Assembly (NCBI GenBank): GCA_004352715.1
Contig: SCFE01000090.1
Span: forward strand, 560,009-624,008
Reading direction: 5' to 3'
From: Hofstenia miamia
Lineage: Eukaryota; Xenacoelomorpha; Acoela
DNA length: 64,000 nucleotides
Positions within the stretch are counted from its first letter, which is position 1. Each line of letters begins with the position of its first letter. Shown here piece after piece: positions 28,401 to 42,200 of this stretch. The notes under the pieces were generated by a model. The model had not been told where the DNA came from. It made no database searches and saw only the letters and a program-made list of their open reading frames with translations. A program made the translations under genes and the position numbers.

Positions 28401-31053
28401 TGCTTTGATCATATAATTTAATGTCTTCAATTAGGTATAAAGTAATGGTTCTAGAATACCAAAGCAAAAACGCACATGCTGTAGGATTTTTAAACCTCTA
28501 ACCTGAATACGTATTTTCATAATCACACGAAGTTTTTGATTGGCTCATCTTTGGTGCAGATCCTCGCCGTTCTTCAGGAAGAGAAAGGCTCTCACTGCAT
28601 TCATTAAGCTAAATTTGCTGTTAACTTCCACGATGATTGGCTAGAGAAAGCCTACATTTATTTGAAAAAGGCTTAAATTAGAAAGCCCGTCCATGCTAAC
28701 TGTTGGAGTGGCTAATGGCGTTGCGGCGGTTTGTATGATTGTAGGTGGTAATCGACCGATACGTTCAATCATTCGACGTTTCGGAGAAACCCGTTGGGGA
28801 AGAGCATTACCTAAATATATTACGTCTCAATTTTGGAAATGGCAAAAATTAATAAAAATTGTAATATTCGCAAATAATATATTTTCAATATGGATGCAAA
28901 ACCAAAAAATTATATACACTAGTGAACGAAATCGAGAAAAAAGTATTAAAATACGTAAGCAAATGAAATTGTATTCAATCAAATGCGCCTCCGGTGATTT
29001 CTTATTAAAGAGACGGAATGAATAAATTAAATTTGTGTAAGCATACTATCAGTGTGTTATTTGTATAACAATGTATTCAATGAAAAGTTGAGACTTAATG
29101 CAATTGCAATTAAGAATCATTGCGTACATCGGTTGTATCATTTTTATCAGGGGTGTAGTCCTAAAATTTACAGGGGGCATTCATCAATTGCCAATTCAAA
29201 ATCAGCATGTAAGAGACATGTATATTCACACAAATTGTATAATTTTAAGTGGGAAGTATATGGCGTATACCATAAACTACAGCCCTGATTTTTATCTACC
29301 AGTAATAACAGCAAGATTCAATAATATTCATATAAAACTGAAAAGATTCTTATTGATCCCCCAGTCCTAATTTTGACGAAACAACCTCATTTATTAAATC
29401 TCACACACAAAACGTTACGATACTGTCGAATAAAAGAGTGGGCCAGGAAAGAATTTCCAAAATTTCTGAATATATAAACAATGCATACCGATATAATTTT
29501 TTTTAAATACTACCATCACACAAATCAGTAGATTTATATTTATAAATGTCAATTGAAAGCATATCTATAAATGTTAATTCTACATTAAGAATTATTAAAA
29601 AATTCTTGGTAATTCAACTAAATGATGAGGAGAAAGTTTATAAATGCATAATTCAAGACTCAAGAAATTTACGTCCATTAGCCAATTAGTAAGTTAGCAA
29701 CGTCTTTTGATTATTAAATGAAACTTTAGTGCATGTAGTAGATTTGGATATAAGCCATATTTCACATTTAAAAGTTAGCCCTTTGTTTGTCTAAGTGAAT
29801 AAATAGTACAACCTTGGCCATTTCGCAATCGTGCACTGTTGTGCGGAGAATCAAATCTCCTATTGGCTTCAGAACTGCTAATTTTAGATTTTTTGTCATC
29901 CTAAAAAAACAATAAATAATTTTTAATAACTTATGAAAGTATACACGAATAATTGCAACTCAACTAGTAATTTAGAGACAATATAATGCAGACGATGATA
30001 TAAAAAATATTAATATAACTCTACTTACATTAGAAATGAACAAATAATATAAAAACAGCACATATAAATAGTAGTCAGACATTTTAACTAGGTCACAGTG
30101 ATGGCCTAAATACGAACACATATAACACAAATGAACAAATTCAAACAATAGAAGTTGTTGAAACATTTCATGCTTATAAAAGTATAATAGATAGAAAAGA
30201 TTAATTGATGAAACAACCCAAAGTATGCGCAATTGCATGCTACATGTAAAAATAAAGAAAACGATGGGCTTCAATTTTTTAATACCAATACTTGGCTATG
30301 GTAATTTAATTCCAATTCGTGAATTTAGAGTAATCGTATTTCTTAGAAAAGCAAATTCATCTATGGTGTACTTTTTACAATCTGTTAGTCATTTCGACAT
30401 TTGTTTCCTAAGAAATGAAACTTTACCTTGACGTATTTATGCTTTGAGCAGGTGTAGTAGTGCGTTTGCTCCCCACACTAACTCTGTCCATTTTTTGATT
30501 AAAACGTTCATAGTGAACAAGACAAATAGTTATTAAATATCTGTTTACCACCTCCGCCAGACACACCCCAAACATTATTAATTTTGTGTTTGATTATGAT
30601 TAACATGATTATGGAGTTTTCAAAAACTAATCTATCGTGAAAACGATATATTATTGCGCAATGTTTATAATAAATAAAGTTTTTAATGAAAATTCCGAAA
30701 AATGTCGTAAAACCGCAAGCAGAGTTGAAATTGTACAAGAATTAAACGAATCCCTTAGAAAATATGAGAGAAAGATATGCATGCAGGGAAAATACAATTA
30801 CATATATAAAGAAGACAATTTGGGACTTCATCAAACGATAGGCTTGTAAAAACAATAATTGAATTACAAATTGAGTGGCAATGCAAATGTCGATGCAAGT
30901 GTCGAAACGAACGATTTAAGATTTTTTTCAGAAATCAATAGTTAGGTTGGAACAGCACTGTCCAGTCAAAATCAGCTTAATTATTTATATTTAATATTGG
31001 AATCTGATTATGAAGCATGTTAAACAATATTTTATTATTCTTGAACTGAGTTA

Positions 31054-31086
<33 letters not shown>

Positions 31087-31168
31087 NNNNNNNNNNNNNN
31101 NNNNNNNNNNNNNNNNNNNNNNNNNNNNNNNNNNNNNNNNNNNNNNNNNNNNNNNNNNNNNNNNNNNN

Positions 31169-31203
<35 letters not shown>

Positions 31204-33164
31204 ATATTATTGTATGCATGAATATGCATACAGGCCATATACGTGGTTGTGCTAGGAAAGCTCACATTTATACTTTTGTTGATTATATAATGAAGAATAA
31301 ATAATGTAAATTTCTTTGAATTAAAAATTAATGATTTAAAGCAGTGTTTAACCAAATCAAATCGAATATGTCCTAGATGTTTATAGGGTTTCAAAATTAA
31401 CTATCTTATATAGCTTTTCAAGTTTAGGAACAATACCTTAAATAATTACTAATAATCCATGTAAATAAGGTTTCTGGTCTGAAAAAGATGAAAAAACGCG
31501 AGTCAACGACTGCATGTAGAAAAATAACAAATGAAAAATTTATTGTCAAAGTTCTACTAATTTATTAACTTTAAACCAGGCAATTTTCTTGTATTACTTG
31601 ATGACATAATTCTTCTAAACTTCCTTATGCTCAATTAAAAAAGGCATTTGCCTACTGTTCTGAATTCAATGATCCTACGAAAATATGGGTAATGTAATCT
31701 ACTTTTAGTATTTATTGGGTGGAAATATTTTGAAGTTTAATCACTTGACCGAGTTTTAAAACGCTACAGACTATTCTACGACCTCAGATCGGATGGCGCC
31801 TAACTAATATGCATTAGTATGTAACTGCATTGGTTGGATACTAAGCGTGTTATAGCGTGTTATAGATTGAAGATACTACATACTGCTCGACTATATGAGT
31901 TTGGAAATCAAATGTTAGGAAAGTCTCATTCGAATGTTAGCGGTAATTAGGACTTATATACATAAATCTAACAAGATGTTAATTGTTGCAGAGTAAATGT
32001 ATTTGTTTGTATTTTGAAATAACGAAACTGATTTTAGTTTTTAGAGACATTTGGTTTTTATTATAAATAATTTCCAATTTGTCGACATTTTAATATTAAA
32101 AAATGTGATAAATTTAACAAACTAATTCATTGAAATTATATTCGTTAGCAATGTTAAGTATTGTATCATATCTTATAAAAAAGTTATTTTCTAAATCTGA
32201 AAATATTTTGAATGTGAACCATCTCTTCACTAATTAAATTCTGTATTCCTAACAAACTTTTACAAGTTCAAACATGTCATGTTCGAGACCAAATGAGAGA
32301 ATGATTATTAATCGTAATCGGATCACTATTTAAGAATAATAAGATTTCTTTGATATTTGTTACAAATAATGTGCAACCAGTACTAAAAAGCTGCTATTCA
32401 TCAATATATAATTAGACAGGTGAAAATGGGTGTTTAATTGTTAAGATCTGTTTGAATTTGTTATTAAGGGTAGAATACGTGCATGACAGACGTTACCTCT
32501 CCACTGAAGCCTTCCACCAAAATAGCTACCAACAGATTGAAAAGAACGTAGTTACCAAAAGTCATTAAGGCGATGAAATATACGGCCGCCCACTGAGTGG
32601 TATGATACATGCCATTGTAGAGAACAAGATACCACGCTTCTTGTGTAAGAATCTAACCAATTAAAATATCTTACTCAATGTATTACATGCTCGTAGTACT
32701 GAATTTCAAAAATTTACCAGATTCGAGAAGAGAAATGGCAATTTAGTAGATCTAAGCCCTTGAAAGGATTTAAAAAGGAGGCAAGGGTGGTGCTTGGACA
32801 TGCAACATGCACAAATTATCCATGCGAAATTTAAATGTGATGTGCGAAATAAAAGATATCCATTTTTCAGAAAGCTTGCCATATGTTCTTGGAACATAAT
32901 CAGCCAACTATCATTGAATATATGGTATGTCACAGGGGTGGATACATAAAACCTTCAATGAATGTTACGCCGGAACGTCTGCATATACAAGTGTAAACAT
33001 TAGAGTATACGTGTCGGTGTAAAATTATTCAAAACTAGTGAGAATCAACGGTGGATGGATGCATACCGGAATCCTCCCCTGGATTCACCATTTGTTTAGA
33101 ATAGCATAGTTTAAACATAACATTTTCAACTCATCGTGCATCATCGTGATCAACTTTGATCAAC

Positions 33165-33218
<54 letters not shown>

Positions 33219-36200
33219 TTATTGTTATACACAATTATACACAACTGTATTTCCCTGTATTTCGAATAAGTGCGAATAAGTCGCAATCATGCCGAAATGT
33301 TAGTTAAAAAGAGAAAACAATTGAAGAAGTCTAGGTTAAAGTATGCGAGTTTTTAGTAAGTAAAGCGTTAAGAGTCACTAATCTAATCTAACATCTACAA
33401 AGCTCTACAAAGCCAAAGACTCTAGTACATAGTTGCAATTAAGGTGCGGTAGCAATGTTGAGGTAATAATACATGGACGGTCATGGACGGTGACAATGGT
33501 TGAGATGAACAATTACAGCACGCTTCTAATATCAAAGTATATCCGATAGACCTTCCAAAATCTTTGTGGAAATATTTTCATGTGGGTTGAAAATTTTGAA
33601 CCCAGTTAAAAGCAATCATAGTTTTAGGAAAATTTCGATTGTGATTGGTTGATTTAGTTTTAATTACGTACCATCGAAATACACGTCATAATACGATGTT
33701 GATCTATTTTGGAAAAGCCTGGGAGTTGTAAGTTTAAATTTTAATTGTACGTAAAAGTGAACACTTATGCTGTAATCGATATGAGAATGATGCAAACATT
33801 GGTAGGGTTAAACAACTAATGAGAATGATGTACTACCTATAGATTGACTATGATTTCGAAGATGAAAAGGAAATTCATAAACCGTTCATGTACGTTATAG
33901 AGGACAACATGACATCTAAGGCGGAGTGTTACCTCTTTAAAGCCTTCCATTATGAGGGCAATGAGAAGATTTTGAAGGATATAGTTGCCGAAAGTCATTA
34001 GAATTATGAAATAGATGGTCATGTAAGGTGATACATTAGCCATTGCGCGAAACATTATTAATTGCCAGTCCTCTCCCGTCAATACCTAAACATAAAACGA
34101 GTCGAAATATATCTACATATTTTAGATGATTATGTGTATTACATAAATAAAAGAGCATTTTAAGCATGACATGGAATTGACTGCTTTCTTGTGGTATATC
34201 CTGTTACATAAAAGTCGCCTTGACAAATACAATAGGTGAAAAGAATAATAGAGTTAATTCAAGGACACATTGCATGTTAGTAAGAATATTAAAATGCTTT
34301 TGTTCAAAACTCCGTTTCCTTTTGATTAATTAAACCAATTTTAACAAAAACAGAAACTTCACTCCAGCAGGCAATGAAAAATAGAGAAAACGTGAAAGTA
34401 TAATATATTCGCCATTTTTCTATACTGCATTTAGCAATTCCATGTGTGAACAAACAGTTTCGCTACGAACTTAGGAATTGCAAGTATGTAAACACTTGCA
34501 TTAATATTAATCAATAATTCCGTCAGAATTTAAGATTTTTTCTAGTTACATAGGATAGGGTAGCAAAATTTTGTTTTTTTGAGGTTACACTCTTAATCTC
34601 TAGTAGAAAAGTGGAATTATTATGTAGATAAATACACTTACACCAACAAAATTGATGATGCAACTAAAGACACCCAGAAGTCAATTACTGAATCTGGATT
34701 CAATGAAGAAATATTTCCACTTTTCTTGTGATAACCTTCAGAAAAAATATCAGTGGCGGCGTAAACAATTCTGGGTAAGGGTGGGGCGGAGCAAGTTACA
34801 TTTATTACACAGTACATTGACAAAATAATAGCACTTTTTCTGAAAAAAATGATCTTAGGGCGTGCAACCGCCGCCGCCACAATAAGTTATGATCTTAATA
34901 ACTCTCTTTGGTGGGGCGGAGCAAGTTACATTTATTACACAGTACATTGACAAAATAATAGCACTTTTTCTGAAATTTTCTGAAAAAAATGATCTTAGGG
35001 CGTGCAACCGCCGCCGCCACAATAAGTTATGATCTTAATAACTCTCTTTTATCATGTAATTCCATTGTTCCCCTTATCTGTTTATGCAAAAAAGTTTTAA
35101 GCAGCGAATTTCATTTATATATTCAAGATAATATATGTTGGATTTCAATTGAAACCTCCGCATTATTTTCTAATAATTGAAAATTCGATAGTAAAAATAG
35201 GTGTTGCTAAATTATTAAATATATTTATTTTTAAAAGCTTTTCAATTTTTCAATATATTTTTTCATTAGCAAACGTTAACATTTTGTATTTGAAGAAATT
35301 TTCATTAGATTTTTTCAATATTAATAGGCCATTAATTGCTGTTAAATTTCGAAAAATAAACTTAAAACAAATAATTTCTGTCAATTATCAATTCTAAAGT
35401 AAATAATTCATTGTAAACTATTTTGCTTGGCAATTTCCAACATTGCTTGCTCTATGGTAAACACAAGCAATTTGATTGGATAAAATGAATTTTAGTATGA
35501 CAATGTTTAGTGGAAATTGGTCACAACACAATTCACCTGGAAAACAGTAACAGCTGCCCACAGTAGTGAGTCGAAGTTTTTTCTATCGCATTCTCTGGTG
35601 CCATCTTCATTTGTCCAGCAGAAACGACAGCCAAAAAGATGCATACCAAGAATACTAAAAAATTTTAGTTCATATTTTTCCTTGCAACAGTTATAGGCCT
35701 ACACATGCTTAAATTTAACACATTTCTTGCAAAGTACATATTTTGTATGAAAAATGCTAACACCATACATCTGATTCACATTGAATTTATCACAGAGATA
35801 TACGTAAAAGAAAAATAGAGTTTTTTAGTAACACCCCCATTGCTGCTGCTTTGATAATCATTCACCATGCTAAGGTAAACCTTATTGTACGACACTTTTA
35901 CAATAATTTTCTAAAAATTTATTATTTCAATATGAATTGAAGACGTAGAAGTTGTTTTCTACAATTTACTAACTACATGCATTTAATTGCAGTTACTAAT
36001 TTTTACAAAGTAAACTGCGTGCGAGATATAAATAATTATGTGCAGGTCTATGATTTTTTTCAAAATACAAAGATGGGAATGAGTTGTATGAAAAAAAACA
36101 TTAATTAAAAATAGTTCATTTCTCTTAACCCAATGTTATATTTTTATAGAAATATCAACTAACATGAACTTAATAATCTAGTAGTAATGCTATATTTAAG

Positions 36201-39200
36201 TTCTCAAATTGTGAAATAAAGGGTATTAATGCAAAATACCTAAAAATAAACAAAAACAGCATAAGAAGACCAAGAAACGTGACGACGTTGTCCATTGTTT
36301 TAACCATAACGAAAAGTTGTCTTCTTAAGGCAGGCATGAAACGTACTAACTTTAGGATTCTCAGCAGACGAAAAGTTCTTAAGACAGACAGTCCACCTCC
36401 GCCATCCTTGTCTTGTACGAGTTCCACCACACTATATTATACATATGTCTACACAATTTCAACAAACGCAGAAATACCTCATTACGACAATAAATCCGTC
36501 GAACAAATTGAATCCATTTCTAATATAGGCAAGAGGCCCAAAGGCCAAAATTTTTAGAAGCATCTCAATTCCAAATATTGTGGCAAAAACAAGATTGCTT
36601 ATCTCCACAATTCGAGAAAGGAGCGCCGGCTAAATATTCCATTTACAATACATGTGCACTATCTAACTATTATAATTAGACAATGATTTAAAGAAGAAAA
36701 GCGTTAACAATTCTGAGCTACTAACCTGTTTGTGATATTCGATCCCCATACTAAAAGTATTAAGAAGGATGCACAGGAATATTGTGTAAGTGAAATGTTT
36801 GTGCTCAACTGCATATTTCAATCTTTTAAAACCTACAAAAGCTGTTAGCAAATGTTAGAAAACCTCAGACTTACACTGCGAAAAAAATCCACTTTCGAAA
36901 TGAGGAATGGAAACATCAGAGTAGCGCCAGGTTGGAATTTCGGTTCGTTCGTCTGGAGCAAACATAATGCTTTCCTCGCGACCTTCTGCTTTTGATAATT
37001 TACCTAAAAATTCAAACTTTTAAGACTAAGGATGTCTTCATAAAGATATAAAGGTACATTCTAACAAGCGAATGTAGTATTAAAAATAATACAAAAAACC
37101 TGATATGCTTTCAAGATTTTCTAGAAGCTCGTGGTTGTTTGAATTTTCTAGCCGGAGTGCGTTAGAACTAACTAAATCAATAGAAGCTATGATACGGAAT
37201 AAGTTTAAAACTAATGAGCATCTTGCAAAATGAAACATGGATGAAACATGTTTATCAATGAATAATGAATTTGGAGAAAAGTGAAATATTCCAATGGTAT
37301 TGCCCATTCGTTTTAGATAGCTGCCCTAACAGACACAGGTCGGACCCACTAACATTTGAAATATAAAAATTTAATTAATAAATTATATTCTAAAATTAAA
37401 ATATCTATTAATAATAAGATAAAATATATTACATTTCTGAGTTGTTTGTCAGACGTTCACCAATTAAAATTTTGCTGCGGGCAAAGCGGGCTTGTCAAAG
37501 GACATATCTATAGGTCACTCTTGGTCAAGATCGTGGGTTCTACGTTTTACACAATAAAATAGTAGATAAGTGTTTTTGTACAAAGTAAACTTTAGCTGAT
37601 AATTAAAAAATTATTATGAACGTTTGAAATAATATTTAAAAGTCGTTTAATTCAAATTGTACGTTTGGCAAAATCGTGTCAATTAACGAATTTAAGATGT
37701 TTTTCCACAAATGTTTACCTTGAAACAAGAAATATCCTTGCTCTGGGGCAGAGTGTTTTGCTTAATGATGTACTTGATTGTTAGAAGAAGAAATAATTGC
37801 TTCCCAAAATGAATATTGCCATTGAAATAGAATGTAAATGCTTCAATTTACTACGTGACTTATTAAAGCAAAACAGCATCAAATTTATACTGTCCAAGAC
37901 ATTAAAGAAAAAGAGAGGCTTAGGAAAGTTTCTCACATGTATTATATTCTAGTTTACATTTTAGCGACATAGAAAACCAGTTGTTCGCAATGGAGTCCAA
38001 GAATAGTTTGAAAAGGGCTGAGCCGACCCAACATTCTCCGTCATTTTACAATTTTTAGTTGGGCTTTTGCTTTGCTGAGTGTTATTTTTATCATGAATTG
38101 TGAATAATTTAAAATTTACAAACAAATGTATAATATATATTTTTACAATAATAATTGGCACATTTGCATTTGATGGTTGAGAGGGATCTGCAGGGAGCAT
38201 AGAAAACAATAAAATACACGTACAATGCTTAAATATTCCTAAAAGGAATAATTATTTATTTGTTGAGTTCGCAACAGTTAGATGCTAAATAAAATTCATC
38301 ACAGATGAATGTTTGTTTGAAATCAATGGCAAAAATGCTTTCATTGACCCATAACAAAAAATGAAAACAAAAGTAGAAAAATACTTTCTGTTATGTTCGC
38401 TGCTTGCTAATTCAAGCTTATATTTGTGTGAAATATGTCAGCTTAAGACAAGCGAATACGGTCAGAAGTGAAGCAAACTGGAATAATGCAAACAATCCCT
38501 AAAGACAAGGTTTTTCTTTAGTTGGTGAATGTCCTGTAAATATCACCAGTGCATATATATTTTGCAAATTTCCATTTGAGATCCATTTTGATTTTATAGA
38601 TGAAGCATAGCAATCATTCTATTTCAGCTTGTTAAAATTAGTAAATTTAGATGAACCCAATGCGAACATGGGATATAAACAAACAAAAAGTAGTACAAAA
38701 CTTAAAATAGTCTTCGGAGGTATCAATGAAAAATTAAATAAAAGCATGATTTATTATAGTTCAAAACTTTCCGGAGAGATGAACTGATTCCTTGGCTACT
38801 TTACTGAACATGATATGCGCATTAACCTATGGGTACATTCCAACTGAAATTTGAAAATGCAAACTAGGTCGTTAAATTTTTGTATTGTTCAACAAACCTG
38901 AAGAGCAGCTGAGGGAATCACAGCTTTCAAAATGGAGTCTACGTTCATTATCTGGTAAATTTAAAAGATTTCTCCTTTGCGCGATTGGTGATGAAGAAAT
39001 GATACTATCTTCTTGAGTTGCAAGAGGTGGTGCTTTTGTATAATTACAGATTTCTGGTTCTGAATCTTCTTTGCCTATTCGAAACGCAGGTTTGAATAGA
39101 GAAACCTAAATGCTGTTAATTAAATATATGCATCTCCTAACAAGGGCGGAGCCAAGGTGGGGGACCGGTAGCGTGGGCGCCCTCAGGAGGCCTCTAGACC

Positions 39201-42200
39201 CGTGGCTAGGGCAAATACGAGTAGAATTGCTAGTGGTACGACCTGGTACGGGTTAAGAATAAAAACACGGGTAAACATGAATAAAATGCAAAAAGACCAT
39301 TTTCAGAAATTAACCACTTCTTATGGGAACTTATTAGAAATTTGCCTTTAAATGTATAAAGGTTTTATTACTGTTATAGTATTTTGTTTCTGAAAATTCC
39401 AATGTGTTTTCAAAATAACAATCCATTATGGTGTAGGTAAAAGCACATTTCTATTCACTTCATATTTCAATAGTCTTTCCGTAATTAGAAAAAAATTGAA
39501 CTTCTAAATGTCTATTTAGATTTTCTATAATAAGTCATGATGCTACTAATAAATGTGTAGTATAAAAATGGCGTTTAAAATATCAATACTATTTTATTAT
39601 TTTAAGTGCTACCAAAATCCAAGTTCCCGTTAGGCAACAAACGTCAAAATTTACTGGTTTTGCATAGTTTTGGTAATTGCATTAGTATTTAGTTATTAAT
39701 ACATTAGTTGTAAATTGAATTTACGGGTGGGCAAGGGTATGAAAAATACCTTACTAGCAAAGCCAAACTCCAGATCAAGGAAGAACAGGCATTAGATAAG
39801 TCTGTGCGGATTCGAGGATTATACGCATCAGTGCGGGAATAAAGTATGCAATGTGGATGTTAATTGGCTGGAAAAACTGCGGATTCACAATTTTTTCTTA
39901 CATATGCTATGGACATTTTAAATCAGCTAAAATTCTCCAGATTTTTTCTAATCTTTGAAGAATAAATTCTGCGGAAGTGGAATTGAAATACAATCTGAGG
40001 ATGTGGTTTAAATAAAGTCTTTTATAGCTTGAGGATGTAGATTGGAGAATGCCAATCAATGTCTAAGTTTACTCTACACCCCTTGGGTGAATCAGAGCAT
40101 CTAGTTATGAATAAAACGGCAACCTAATTTGGGCTTGAGTTAAAAGTTTTGTACAAATGAGGTTCAAACAACTAATGTATATATATATATATATATATAT
40201 AATGTACATATCCAGAAATATCAATAGTTCTGGATTATCACTTTTAGATCAATGTTAGCCTTTAGACTTTTCAGTAAAGCCCGATTACAACATTCCGCCA
40301 TCCAAAGGTGAAATCATGGCTGCGCCCTTGTCTTACAAATAATGCATACAGCTTGTAAACGAATTTACAATTACATTCTTCCACATTACATTAAATAATT
40401 TTGTTGAAGATTAAGTACACACTTTTGCTAAAATAATTTTATGATATCGAGAATAAAACTTGTTATTTCATACATCTTAACAAATATTGTGTGATGTAGG
40501 GTTTCGTTAGCTGAATATATGCTAGATTTATGAAATGAAAAACAAAATTTAATAGCTCACTATATCCCCGGATTTCAAAATGTGTGCGTCTGTCGGGTTG
40601 CGTTTGGCCTTGATGTGGATTTTTTTTACACATTTTATATTATATGATACCCATGAATGGTCAATCAATGCTAAGCCTCTTTATTTGGTTTATAATAATG
40701 AGGCTAGGCATTTAAAGTTACATTTTTGGTGTAATGATCCGAATTAACTTATTTTTCAAAAATAGGATTTCGTGTTTAAAATTTTTTAATGCCATTCTCT
40801 ATAGAAAATCAGAGTTTTTCTGTTTCAAAATATTTAATACAAATTCGAATCGGGATAGGTGCTGGCATAGAGTTTCAGATTTGGGTCGAGTTGATTCGAT
40901 TCCACTTCTCATTAGTATTTTGATGGGAGATTGTGAAACATCACAAATTAAACGAAAATTTTGGTAAATATTTAATGTTTTAAAAACTTTGAGTGTTTAA
41001 TGTGAACACAAATATAAGGCTCTCGAAATTACTCGTAGGCGAGGATAAGCATATCAAAATTGTTTTATAGAAAAACTACTTTCCCCACGACAACACAAGC
41101 TTGAGCTTTGCATTCATGGGAAAGAGAAACTAACACCGGCCGCATTTGCAATGCACAATACAATGCAATTTGAAAATTAAACCTACAGAGATTTGCAAAG
41201 CAAAGCCGATAGCAAAGAATTAATCAACATTTCATTGGATACAGAGAACTGATGTCCACAATTTTTATANTATATATATATATATATACAAGACTGATTT
41301 AAAGTTTAGATGCACAGGCTTTGATATAGAAGTTATACGAGTAGAAGCTCGATCAAAATTCTAGTCACAAATTCAAACGACACCTACATAGGTAATGATT
41401 AGTAGGCGAAATCCTATATATAAACAAAATCAATTAATGAGTTAATAATGACTACAGAGTTTTATGAAATATTTCTTGCAATATTTTAGATGAAGATTGT
41501 ATTACGAAAAAATTAGGAAAGCTCGACAATTTTAAATACTAAAAAATTTGAATGAGTTTGACATACGATAAAAATAATATAAAATTGCACTTTTCATAGT
41601 GCATTAAAATTGAAGCACTTCGTTTTAAAGAGAATTTCTTCTAACGAAGGTATTTAGTTATTGCTCACGGAAGTAATTCTTAAGATAATTTTAGAACAGT
41701 ATTTGACAAGGTTTACGTAGTTTAGAGTTCAGAATTGATCTACAAGTATACAAACAAATCAGAATTCCCATCCGCCAAAAGCGGAACGGGAAAGCCGATG
41801 AATTTACTGATAGCAATGAACTTCATATTCTTCGTCAATGCTTTTAAGGGCATTCAAAATATAAGAGAACTTAAATAAGGCGAGCTGTGCACTCGAGTCA
41901 TGTGTTAAGTTTATTAATATTAAAATTAAATAATTTACTTTTAAATAGTTTTTCTGAACTGCGTTAAGTGTTAAGCTGTATCAAGACGCACTGTTTTTAA
42001 TGTATTTATTATTTCAGCGAACATTTATGTAAAATATTATTCTTTACAAAAATGTATTTTCTTAAAAAAAGCTATCACGAATTTGAAATATGACATTTCG
42101 ACAACTGTAATAGTGATTGCAGAAATTTTAACTTGGTATCAACATGTGTTACTAGAACTGTTATTTAGAAAGCATTTCAAACAATGCATTCTTTATCGTG

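Noticed and set aside
28693-29025. Plus-strand 110-codon open frame
   Set aside because: It is the antisense shadow of linker exon 18, whose minus-strand frame has matching splice sites and phase.
29052-29370. Two overlapping plus-strand frames with Cys/His residues
   Set aside because: No regular zinc-finger spacing, AT-rich, inside an intron; no support.
30977-31394. Minus-strand open frames crossing the N gap
   Set aside because: They consist largely of TA-repeat codons (Tyr-Ile) and N, so they are not genes.
37961-38209. Possible extra I-II linker exon
   Set aside because: Acceptor-like CTGCAG and CACTCAG exist, but no choice of ends gives a phase-1 exon free of stops, and exons 9 and 10 already join in phase.
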